Part shown: positions 20,906 to 30,613 of the stretch, in pieces
Layout of the letters: every line of letters starts with the position of its first letter
Numbering within the stretch: the stretch's first letter is position 1
Assembly: GCA_030180135.1 (NCBI GenBank)
Contig: CM058232.1
Location: 79,279,001-79,343,000 of the forward strand
DNA: 64,000 bases
Reading direction: 5' to 3'
Source of the DNA: Orychophragmus violaceus
Taxonomy: Eukaryota; Streptophyta; Magnoliopsida; Brassicales; Brassicaceae
Translations under genes and position numbers: made by a program
The notes under the pieces: generated by a model
Told to the model about the DNA's origin: nothing
Database searches by the model: none
Seen by the model: only the letters and a program-made list of their open reading frames with translations

Positions 20906-21735
20906 CTGGAATCTCTGTATTCATATTCCTTTTGTCTCAATATCTCGATTAGTCATAAGGCAAGATGAGTGTCATCCTTATAAAACCTAATCATGTTCAT
21001 CGGACTCTGATTTGACACTGACAGTCCAAACGACTCGGGACAGTCCGTTTGAGCATGGCCATGCATTTTCCAGTATTCAAATCTCCGATTGGCCTAGAGA
21101 TATTCACTCCATTTATATTGGAGGGACAAATCCCGTCTTGTTCCATCACTGTAAACTACTCATTTCATAATACACCCAAACAAGGCCCTTATAACTATCG
21201 CTTAACGACAGCGTTAGACAATGATCAAAGCGCATCAGTTCATGTGCAGTCACATGCATGCGAACTCAGGTCTAAGGACTATACTCTATAGTCGTAGTAA
21301 GAATCTCTTATGACACAGATATAAATATCCTGAAGAGTTCTTATAATCGGGTCATGTCCGGTCGTATGTACCCCAACATACACCTATGTACTGACTTTGA
21401 TGCCGCGCATCTATGACACCATGAAACTTGGTCATAAGTCACATACCAATCTAGTCTCACGCGGTTGTTGGTGTTCCAATTTCAACAACCTTCGACTAGG
21501 GACAGGATGATATAAGCCATCTATCAAATATAGGGTCTCATGATCAAGCTAAATGACTTTGATGACTCAAGATCAAGTCACTTACTTCGATGACCTATAA
21601 AATGGTTTATATCATTTTGGAACGATTATTTCATCACAGTTAAAATAATCTTAAAATAATTTTATTAAACATCTTAAAATGTTTTACAAGAACATATCAA
21701 TAACTAAATAAAGCCCTTTACAAACTCCCACTGAA
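20906..21735 (-). other. Copia C 3' untranslated stretch
   Basis: About 0.8 kb without an ORF, bounded on the pol side by a second polypurine-like CAGTGGGAGT near 21726-21742. It parallels 15326-16117 of copia D. Confidence 0.6.
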
Positions 21736-24260
21736 ATTAAGACTACATCTTAATTTCACTTATCCTACAGCTACAGTCCGCGACTCGTGCTTAGGCCTAA
21801 GGAGTGGCTTCGTTAATAGATTAGCATCGTTCTCATTCGTTGAAACTTGCTGATCTATTTAACACCTCTGTCATTTATCTCACGGAATAGGTTATACCTA
21901 CCCTCAAAGTGTTTGGACCTATGATGTGCAGCTAGTCTCATCTATGCTGGGAATCACATCAAGTTCAGTGAAGAACTCTTCTTTCCAAACAACCTCTTTC
22001 GCCGCTACCCAAGCTGCGAAATGATCAGCTTAAGTCATGGAGTCAGCAACAGTGCCTTGCACCGCCAGATAGACACAAGATATAACCGGACTGTGACCGG
22101 AAATCATCTTTGTCTGTTGGAAACTTGCCTTTCAGACTCTACCGACTTGTAGCACCTCACTTTCTCCGTAAATCAAGAACTTATCCTAAGTATTTTTCCA
22201 AATACTTGAGAATATTCATTACGTCTATCCAGTGATTCTTTGCTGGATTTGACTGGTCTTTACTTGTCTTGCTTAACATTAAAGCAACATCAAAACAAGT
22301 ACGTGTCATGGCATACATGATAGATCCAATTGCCGACGCATATGGAATCTCATCCATGCATTCAAGCTCAGCAGTTATCGTAGGACACTGTTTCTTGCTT
22401 AAAGTAATGCCATGTGACATTGGCATAAAACCCTTCTTGGATTGCTGAAAACGTGTAGGACTTTGTCAATTTAAGAATCATGACATTGTCCTACCAGCTC
22501 TTTTGGATCTCTATCTTTAGATCCAAAATCCAAGAACATACGTGGCTTTACCCATGTCAATCATAAAACCAACTCCCAAGCCAGTCCTTTACCGACTGCA
22601 GCATTGGGACGTTATTTCCGAGAATCAGTGTGTCATCGACATACACTATGAGAAATGCAATATCGCTCCCACTTATCTATTAGCAAACGCACAGTTCCAC
22701 TTCGTTCCTGTTCAAGTCAAAACCTTGACTACTTCAACAGAACGAAGATTCCAACTCCGATATGTTTGCTTCTATCCATGAATGGATCGATGAAGCTAAC
22801 TTACACACAGTGTAATTTTTCGGAGTCCGGGCTCACTTTCGCTTCTGTGAATTTCGCAGGTTCGTCACTTTCAATGATCATCAGATCATGGCAATTAATC
22901 ACGAGAAATCACTCTCGGATTAGTGACGGATTCATTCAGATCTGCGAACTTCAGGCTCTACAGGTGCAGATTCTACAGAAATCTGTAAATCCATCCACTG
23001 CTCTCCCTCAACAGGTTGAGCAGCCTCCTGTATTTCTCGAATTTCTTCGAGTTATACTTTTACTCCCACTGTTCTTCTTGGAAAGCAACTTTCTTTTTAG
23101 AAAACAGAATTCCGAACAACCTAACTTCGTTTTCGGAATGGACGTAAAAAGCAACAAGCCTTGGTTTCCCTAGGACAACCAGCAAAGTAGCACAACTACA
23201 AATACTCAGTAAAGACGAATTTGGATCATTTCCAATCCACATTCAAGTGGTGTCTTTCAACTGATATTGGTAGAACTATTTCAGCGTAAACTTAGATATT
23301 TCTAGAGCGTTATTAAAATATCATGGAAGATTCGTGTGACTCATCTTTAATCATTTCTGATAAGATCTGATTCTTTCTCACAGAAACACCTCCAGGTTTT
23401 CAGGAGAAATGAGCTGTGAAACGACTTCACACTCAATCAGATGATCACACCATCAATGACTTAAGTATTCTCACTCGTGATCTAATCCAGAGTCTCAATA
23501 CTTCAGTCACTCAGATTCTATACCTCATTCTGGAATTCTTTCGACCATTTCAAAGAATTCTGACTCGTGTCTCATCAAATGAACACAGTCATACTCACTG
23601 AAATAATCAGTGGAGACAATGAAGTACAGGAAATTTTTCTCTGGCATTACTGCTCATTGGGCCATATACATGAGTATGTTCAAGGTCCAATAAGCCTTTG
23701 GGCCTTTCTCTAGCTCGGCTAAGATAGGCCCTTTGCCTTTTGGTCCAGTAAGCAGAATTCAAGTCTCATAAGATATCGTATCAAATGAGCCCAACAGTCC
23801 ATAACTATGGGTTTTCTGAATCCGACTTACTCTATGTGACCAAGACTTTTATGCCAAGAAAAATCAGGTTTAATTCATCAGATTTAAACCAATTCGGTAT
23901 TTATGTTACATTTAGGCACTCTTTGGTTTAAGATATAAAACCCATTCCTTGAATAGGGTGCTACAATTAATATTTCATTAAGATCAAAAGAACAAAAAAC
24001 TTGTCTTTTATCAAAATGAAAAACATTCAAATTCTTACAAGAAAATGAAAAACAACTCTGCTTAAAGCAGGTACATTGTAGCAATTACTTAATACAAAAC
24101 CAAGCCTCGAAGGCATCTACAAGTGAAAATCCTACGGCTGAGGCAGCGTCCATAGCTCCTTCCAGACATGTAGATCCACTTGTCCTTCCTTCAACATTCT
24201 ACTGTTGCTTAGGCTCTGCATATTATCACAAATATCAGTGCCACAACCAGTATCCAATAC
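21736..24260 (-). pseudogene. Copia C pol remnant
   Basis: Decayed polyprotein on the minus strand. Next to gag, a stop (TAG) falls just before VLDTGCGTDIC, the protease active-site region; in other copia elements a Trp stands there. Further down are the integrase tail near 23240-23060 (SENEV, EEQWE), reverse transcriptase with an in-frame YVDD near 22645-22630, and MPMSHGITLSKKQCP to YLEKYLG at 22426-22181, the RT to RNase H junction. Frames shift repeatedly and much of the integrase is unreadable. This decay contrasts with the near-identical LTRs and intact gag. Confidence 0.82.
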
Positions 24261-25151
24261 CTATAAGGTAGAACTTGTAGTAATAACATGAATACCTGAG
24301 GAAGTAGTCTCATACATCAACTTCAACTCCTCATCATCTTCCATGAATTTAATGCAATCTCTCTTCCAATGCCCTGTCTCTTTACAGTAGCAGCACTTAC
24401 CAACGTAAGAGGTATCTGACTTGGGCTCAGAAGACACACGCTTGCCATGATTCAAAATCTGGACAACTTTGTCTTCACCCTTGTCAGCACTAGGTTTAAT
24501 AAACCTACCCTTCTCTATTATGAGATTATACTGGGTACTCTTCACGTTTGGCTCAACTGTCTTGAGCATATCATGCAGTTCAGTCAGCGTCTTCGTTAAG
24601 CCTTTCTTGATATAGTTCCTTCTGAACTTATCATAGCTTGACGGCAGTGACTGCAGAATGATCTCAGTTGCTAATTCTTGGCTAACTGGATAATCCAGTT
24701 TCCTCAGGTTATCAATGTAACCCATCATTTTACTGACATGAGGACTCACTGGACGATCATTTGGTAGCTTGCAGCTAGTGAGAGACTTAACCAACTGGTA
24801 TCTCTCCACTCTTACCTGCTCCTGAAATTTCAATTTCAGGCTGCTGATCATCTCTATTGGCGACTCCATGTTCTCATATTGCTTCCGCAAATCTGAGTCC
24901 ATGGTAGCCAATATCAGACCACGCACATCTACCGCATCATTATAATGCTTATTCCAAGCATCATATACTGCATGAGAGGCATTGGACCCGATCCTCACGG
25001 GGAGAGCTCTCTCAAGGACATAGTCCTTTCTCTCCTGTCTGAGGACTAGCCTCAGGTTCCGCGACCAAGTCAAGAAATTTGATCCGTTCAGCTTGTCCAT
25101 CTCAAGGACAGACCGGATCGAGAAAGTGTTTTGATTGTTTGTGCTAGTCAT
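24261..25151 (-). CDS. Copia C Gag (nucleocapsid) protein
   Basis: An intact 296-aa copia Gag. It starts MTSTNNQNTFSIRSVLEMDK, has the copia gag region (LNGSNFLTWSRNLRLVLRQE, MMGYIDNLRKLDYPVSQELA, LPSSYDKFRRNY) and one zinc knuckle with Cys253, Cys256, His261 and Cys266. It is colinear with copia D Gag. An acceptor-like TCTTAAATTTCAG ends two bases before the ATG, as in D. It stops at TAG 24263-24261 just before the protease motif; the frame beyond reads VLDTGCG, so a Trp-to-stop change may be recent. Gag may be the only protein this copy could make. Confidence 0.9.
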   Translation of the reverse strand: MTSTNNQNTFSIRSVLEMDKLNGSNFLTWSRNLRLVLRQERKDYVLERALPVRIGSNASHAVYDAWNKHYNDAVDVRGLILATMDSDLRKQYENMESPIEMISSLKLKFQEQVRVERYQLVKSLTSCKLPNDRPVSPHVSKMMGYIDNLRKLDYPVSQELATEIILQSLPSSYDKFRRNYIKKGLTKTLTELHDMLKTVEPNVKSTQYNLIIEKGRFIKPSADKGEDKVVQILNHGKRVSSEPKSDTSYVGKCCYCKETGHWKRDCIKFMEDDEELKLMYETTSSGIHVITTSSTL

Positions 25152-26831
25152 AACTGAAATTTAAGATAAAAGAATTTTAGTTAATATGTTCAATATGATT
25201 AATCTCGCATTATATTTAATATGATTAATCTCGCATTATATTCAATAACATCAGTTACCCTCAATAGAATATAATGATTCCAAGATCCACATATAACTAA
25301 GATCAAAGTGGGCCACTGGCCGTCACCCAACCTTAGCTTATATCGGTAAGCCCTATCTCGGCTAATTATATCCGTGATATAACTCTTGGTTGTGAATCTG
25401 GGCCCGAGGCCCAATCCACTCTGATGTCTCAAGGTCCGGGACTCCCGATGGCCTAGTCAAGAAAACCAGACTATACAGTCATGTAATCACTAATGTCTGG
25501 GACTCCCAATGACATCAATGAATCACAAACTGTCTTACCCACGCAAAAGATAGACACCCTCACACTGTAAGGCCGTGTGTACGATTGAATGGGCTTCAAC
25601 AGCTGACATAATCTGGACAAGACATCCAACGCTTGATATTATTTGAGGTTTGTAGGTTTTTTTTTTTTTAAATTTCATCCCAAAATAGAAGATTACTATT
25701 TTGGGAAACTTTCCATTTTGGGAAACCTACTGATTTTGGAAACTTTCTAAAATTGGAAACTTTCTAACTATAGAAATTTCCTAAATATCCAAAACATGCA
25801 AATCTAGAAACTTCTATTCTAAGAAACTTTCTAATTTGAAATTTTGGAAACTGATTAATTTTAAAATCAAATTTTAATTATTAAATGAATTTTAAAATAA
25901 TCTGAAGAATAAGACTCAAATAATTGGCCCAATTGTTTTAACTTCTTGGCCCATGGCCCAAGAATTGGTCTATGTCCAAGACATAACCCAATTGTCCAAT
26001 TAAATGACATAACCGGTCTGGTTCATTAAAATTGGTCTAACCAAAATTAATTACTACGATGACCACAATTGTCAACCGGTTATTTACTAAACCGGATTTT
26101 CTCAATTTATTTGGTCCAACCAAATCAAATTAGAAAACCACTGGTTTAGGCACTAAATCCAATTTTACGACTTTGGATTTCTTATCACGGTTTAACCAGA
26201 TCTTAATAAATTTATTAAGTCTGTAATTATTAAACCGTGACGTTTAAGTTTTAATAAATTTTAAACCGAACCATTAACCGAACCGAACCGATTGGTCACG
26301 AACCGATCACGGTCATGACCTAGCTTCGCGATCGAGACGAGACACGATCGGCCAGCCGCAAGCATCACGCGATGCACGAACGGGACGGGACGCGATCCGG
26401 GATCGGTCCATCTCGATCACAACCGCGACGCTGACGATCGATCAGGACGATGGCGAGACGGGACGGTGGTCGGGTCGAGACGCGACGAGAGCTGGATGCG
26501 ATCGCATCGATCCATGCCATCGATCCGTGATCGATACATGCGATCGGCTCGGCCGATCGGTTCATCACTCGCGGTTCACCAGCTGATCGATCCGACCACG
26601 CAACTCGATCCATGACGCGATCGGTTCGTGTGTCTTGACCGATCCGGACGTGTGATCCTTTCCGATCAACACTCCGACGCATACCAATTCAATATAGATT
26701 GGATCATGCGATTTTATTTAGTTTAGGTTTTAATTATTTGTTTCTTAAGTATTTTTCTTATCAATAGATTGATTCAAACACTTCTAAACAACTAACATGA
26801 TTCTAAACAAGAAAACTTAACAGAACCAATA
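25152..26831 (-). other. Copia C leader
   Basis: About 1.7 kb between gag and primer site without a convincing ORF. AT-rich near gag; a GC-rich, GATC-dense tract lies at 26300-26670. Confidence 0.65.
26300..26670. repeat. GATC/CGATCG-dense tract in the copia C leader
   Basis: By eye 21 GATC words in about 370 bp, many as CGATCG or GATCGATC, in GC-rich DNA with sharp AT-rich borders. The antisense 105-aa reading is Arg/Asp-rich and compositionally biased, not a likely gene. Confidence 0.75.
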
Positions 26832-26843
26832 GCTCTGATACCA
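26832..26843 (-). other. Copia C primer-binding site
   Basis: TGGTATCAGAGC on the minus strand, one base from the 5' LTR. Confidence 0.9.
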
Positions 26844-26844
26844 C

Positions 26845-27478
26845 TGAAGGATTGTTTAGTTGATCCTGATTCAATTACTCATTGATTGATCCTACTAAAC
26901 ATGCTTGGATCTAGGTTCTCTTGCAGAATCATAAAGGATCTCACCTAATACCTTGTTTATGCAGCGGAAGAAGAGGTATTGTCAGAGATCAGCAGAACCA
27001 CCAAGAGATAGCTCCTCCAAATGTTCACACACGCACACCAACAGGAAGAAGGCTGCTAGACCACAGGGAGGGAGGCGCAGAAGAGAGAGAGAGAGGCGCA
27101 GAAGGCTTCAGAGAATTAGAGAGCTAGGTCAAGTTTTATTCATTAAAACTCCTTTTAGTTCTCATGGGCTTTTGGGCCCAATTCTCAGTCTGATTAAATC
27201 CCTTGGATTTAATCAGGCCCTTCTATCTCTCCAAGCACAGTAAATGCCTAGCACTTTTACCGTACATCTGCTGAACCGTTCCTTCATAGTTTCCTGTTAG
27301 CTTAGGCGTGTGACCCATATGGGATCATATAATAAAGGCAATAAGTCCAAGACTTATAGATCATGAGCGGACTCTAGCAAGCCATCATGACCCCCAGTAT
27401 TATATGACTTATGTCTGATCATTGACATACTCTTACTTTCTAGAGACAGTACAGAGATTACTGGACATAATTCCAACA
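26845..27478 (-). repeat. Copia C 5' LTR
   Basis: 634 bp; differs from 20258-20891 only by GGGAGGGAGG versus GGGAGTGAGG. Confidence 0.95.
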
Positions 27479-27483
27479 AGAGC

Positions 27484-27809
27484 AACTCGGTCTTCGCCAG
27501 TTCAACTAATCCGCAAAAATCTCGGAGATCGTTACAACGACGAGGCTGAAAGGTCGGGACGAGGAGATCAGAATCGAGGCTATTTAAAAGGAGAAGTGGC
27601 GACTCATTAAGACCAATTCCAACCTAGGCTAAGAACACTTCGATTAGATAGCTCGATTTTACACTTTGTACTCTCTTCTCGACTGTGTTTGTTCTATCTC
27701 GACGATCAATCTCAATAAAGTCTTTGATTCATAGGAAACTATACCATTTCTATATCCAAAAGTCCAAATCCACGAATACAAATTCTTAGTGTGAATCCTG
27801 GATCTCACA
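27484..27809 (+). repeat. Gypsy B 5' LTR, second part
   Basis: Continues the LTR after copia C and its AGAGC duplication; matches 39668-39993 and ends ATCTCACA. The primer site follows at 27812-27829. Confidence 0.93.
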
Positions 27810-27883
27810 TTTGGCGCCGACTGTGGGGACATTCTATAGCCTTTCCTATCTTAAGAATCAGATCCTAGATCTGATAGATCGAG

Positions 27884-29977
27884 ATGAATCCCGACCAAAC
27901 TGGCTCTCCCAGCGCCACACCACCGGTTGACCGCCCTCAAACGGTCGACAACGTTCCTCAGAACACTACCGGGGTAAGAAACATGGGTCAGACCGAAGGC
28001 GTGTTGACGAGCTTTGCCTCAGTCTCCACGACCTCGGCACCAGCCGGCTCCGTCGCTCAAACAATCGCGACGAGCCAGACTCCGACAAATGTTTTGTCAG
28101 GAACTAATGATCCGAGCAGAAACTGGGTGTGGATGAGAAATGACTCAATACCCACCCCAGAAGGGGGATCTGGAATAACCAGACCCAATTCGCCACTACC
28201 TTCTGCTCCACAGAGACAAGGGCCAAGCGATCTTGCCGAGATCCGTTCGATGTTAAGCCTGTTGGTAGATCGAACGAGAAACAACGAGGCAAGCGCAAGG
28301 GCCCAAGAAATCGCGAACCGTTCTCTGGCAGCGCAGCTCGAGGAACAAGAGAGGCGCCTGAACGCCCGTCTTGAAGAGCTCGCCAGTCAAATCCAAGGGG
28401 GCAGACCAACGCGAACTCCCATAAGTCCACCACCGTGTACGCGCTTGGACTTCTCCCAGGTAGTAACTCCTCCGGGAACGTCGAGAAATTTCGGTAATAC
28501 GTCAAATAGCGGCTTCCGCCCTACAATGACCCCTATCGCGGTACCGACCCCATTTGGTTCGAGTTCGATGGTCACAGACCCAACCGGATCAAGAAACCGA
28601 CCATTACCCGGACCACCACCTTTCCCGAGTAACTCTAACATCCGACCGAGGCAACTAGGAGGTTCTGCCTTCGCCTCGAGCTCGGGACTCCTTAACGGAT
28701 CAAACTCAGTTCAGTTCCGAACACCCCAGGTCGATCAGACGAGGTCGATCCCAACGATCGATCTCCTCGACCCCATTTTTCCGGAACAAACGTCAGGTCA
28801 GGCACAAGTCCAGTTCGCACCCGCAGAGGGCGATGAACACGATATGCTTAGACAATACATTGAACAGGCTAAAGCCCAGTTCGATAGTCTGAGCTCGAAA
28901 GTTCACATGGCGACGAGCGCGGCTCCTGACATCGATCGAGTGATCGAAGAAACACAACAGACGCCGTTCACAGATCGAATTGCGTTTGCAAGGATCCGAG
29001 AGATCAAGAAAACTAAGTTTCCAGAATTCTCTGGGAAATTAGACCCGAAAGCCCACATCAGGGCATTCCGACTAGCGATGGCAAGGGTGTACCTTACCGA
29101 TGAGGAGAGGGAGCCAGCCTTCAGCAGGCTCTTCGCGAAAAACCTATCAGGTTCTGCCGTAGAATGGTTTGCCGGACTGGAAGAAAGGTCCATTGACAAC
29201 TTCACCCTGTTCATGACGGATTTCCTCAAACAATACTCCGTTTTCATCGAGGAAAAGACTACCGAGGCAGCCTTATTTGGCGTCTCTCAAAAACCCGACG
29301 AAACACTTCGCTTGTACATCGACCGATTTAAGGAAATAAAATCCAAAATCGCGAACCCACAAGACGAGGTAGCTATAGAAGCGTTAAAACGAGGACTATG
29401 GTTCTCAACCAGATTCCGCGAGGAAATAACAGTCCGCGAACCTCAAACGCTCAATGACGCCCTCCATTGCGCATCAGCCTTTGCTCGCCTCGAGGACGAA
29501 ACCACGGCCCTCAGAGAAAAACACCGGAAAGAAAGGAACCCGTCGGGCTCGCAAAATCCGAACTCAAAAAAGGATTCCCGTAAATCAGGGAACGTCAACG
29601 CGGTCGAAAGCCCAAAGAGCTCGAAGAAATTCGAGTTCGACAAGGAAAAATTCTGTGATTTCCACAATAAGAGTGGACACTCGACCGAGGATTGCTATAC
29701 TCGAGATAAAGCAGAGGCTCAAAAACAAGAGTCCGAAAGCAAAAAAGACTCCGAAGTCGAGGAGGAAACTCTGTCCGACAAAAAGGAAAACAAACAGACC
29801 AAGGAGTCGAACTCCAAAAAGCACTCCCAAAACAAACGGGAACGGTCAAAGGATCCGGAATCTCCCGAAACTCTCCCTCATGGGTCGCAGAAGCAAGTTG
29901 AGTTCATCCTCGGCGAGCTTAACCTAAGCGGCACTCCGGGAGGTTCGGCGCTATCCCCGCCTCTCGGCTCCTGCTAA
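27884..29977 (+). CDS. Gypsy B Gag protein
   Basis: An intact 697-aa Gag of a Tat-like gypsy element. A long Pro/Ser/Thr-rich N-terminal part with a coiled stretch near residues 140-170 (LAAQLEEQERRLNARLEEL) precedes the gypsy capsid region at about 385-500 (AHIRAFRLAMARVYLT, NLSGSAVEWFAGLEE, FLKQYSVFIEEKT). One knuckle CDFHNKSGHSTEDC lies near 590, then a Lys/Glu-rich tail. The capsid region matches gypsy A gag (40645-39989). The start is 55 bases after the primer site. It ends at TAA 29975-29977; the same frame continues into the protease, so this stop may be a mutation or a recoding point. Gypsy A has no stop in this stretch. Confidence 0.9.
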   Translation: MNPDQTGSPSATPPVDRPQTVDNVPQNTTGVRNMGQTEGVLTSFASVSTTSAPAGSVAQTIATSQTPTNVLSGTNDPSRNWVWMRNDSIPTPEGGSGITRPNSPLPSAPQRQGPSDLAEIRSMLSLLVDRTRNNEASARAQEIANRSLAAQLEEQERRLNARLEELASQIQGGRPTRTPISPPPCTRLDFSQVVTPPGTSRNFGNTSNSGFRPTMTPIAVPTPFGSSSMVTDPTGSRNRPLPGPPPFPSNSNIRPRQLGGSAFASSSGLLNGSNSVQFRTPQVDQTRSIPTIDLLDPIFPEQTSGQAQVQFAPAEGDEHDMLRQYIEQAKAQFDSLSSKVHMATSAAPDIDRVIEETQQTPFTDRIAFARIREIKKTKFPEFSGKLDPKAHIRAFRLAMARVYLTDEEREPAFSRLFAKNLSGSAVEWFAGLEERSIDNFTLFMTDFLKQYSVFIEEKTTEAALFGVSQKPDETLRLYIDRFKEIKSKIANPQDEVAIEALKRGLWFSTRFREEITVREPQTLNDALHCASAFARLEDETTALREKHRKERNPSGSQNPNSKKDSRKSGNVNAVESPKSSKKFEFDKEKFCDFHNKSGHSTEDCYTRDKAEAQKQESESKKDSEVEEETLSDKKENKQTKESNSKKHSQNKRERSKDPESPETLPHGSQKQVEFILGELNLSGTPGGSALSPPLGSC

Positions 29978-30604
29978 GAGTTTACACTCAAGAATCAATC
30001 TCCCTCGTCTCTGCGGGGGGGTGTACGGGCTATACCCCCTAAACGAATCGACTTCATCTTCGGTGGCTCCAAGCTTTGCCGCGACTCGGTCAATTCGATC
30101 AAAGCTCTTCAAAGAAGAGTCGAGACCGACAGAGGGGGGAAAACCCCAATGTTGGGTCCAGACCACGAAATCATTTTCTACGAGAGCGAGACAAGTAATC
30201 TCGACAAACCACACGACGACGCCCTCCTCGTTTGTCTAGTAGTGGGAGATGTCGAACTCTCAAGGATAATGATTGACACAGGAAGTTCGGTAGATGTCCT
30301 CTTTTACGACGCGTTCCAAAAGATGGACTTCAACGAATCCGAGATTGTGTAAGAAAAGACATACTCGATGGGCTCTGTCTTCGCCCCAGTAATTGCTGGA
30401 GGAGTCGTCATAGTAGATCGGCCAGCTCCCTATAACGCAATCCTAGGTCGACCATGGATATACGAAATGAAAGCGGTACCATAGACCTACCACCAATGCG
30501 TAAAGTTCCCGACTCCCAAAGGGATCAAAACCATTTACGGAAGTCAAAAGATTTCCCGTCATTGCTACATGAACGGATACAAGCAGATCGAGAAATCCCC
30601 TGCA
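29978..30604 (+). pseudogene. Gypsy B aspartic protease, broken
   Basis: In the same frame as gag and pol. Shows RIDFIFGGSKLCRDSVNSIK, MIDTGSSVDVLFYDAFQKM (catalytic Asp near 30272) and NAILGRPWIYEMKAVP, all matching gypsy A. TAA at 30350 (next to a small deletion relative to A) and TAG at 30483-30485 (Ser in A) break it. Confidence 0.85.
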
Positions 30605-30613
30605 TAGCAATTA
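30605..30613 (+). promoter_or_regulatory. Candidate readthrough stop TAG-CAA-TTA between protease and RT (gypsy B)
   Basis: Same frame and place as in gypsy A: ...A-stop-QLQKEEELA. The flanking CAATTACAGAAAGAGGA is shared, although the codons just before the stop differ. Confidence 0.65.

Larger units (their letters stand above)
20258..27478 (-). mobile_element. Copia C: very young copia element with decayed pol
   Basis: Two 634-bp LTRs (20258-20891, 26845-27478) differ at one position by eye. AGAGC flanks it (20253-20257, 27479-27483). On the minus strand: Met-type primer site, a 1.7-kb leader, an intact gag (25151-24261), a decayed and shortened pol, a 3' stretch and the tract ACAAGTGGGAGAT. 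It sits inside the gypsy B 5' LTR. New LTRs with a broken pol mean it was probably copied using another element's enzymes. Confidence 0.94.

Noticed and set aside
26365..26682. 105-aa minus-strand frame in the GATC-rich tract
   Set aside because: Composition-driven (Arg/Asp from CGATCG); no domain, no initiation context, non-coding leader of copia C.
29975..29977. Gag stop of gypsy B as a second recoding signal
   Set aside because: Gypsy A has no stop at the equivalent place, so it is not conserved; it may be a mutation.
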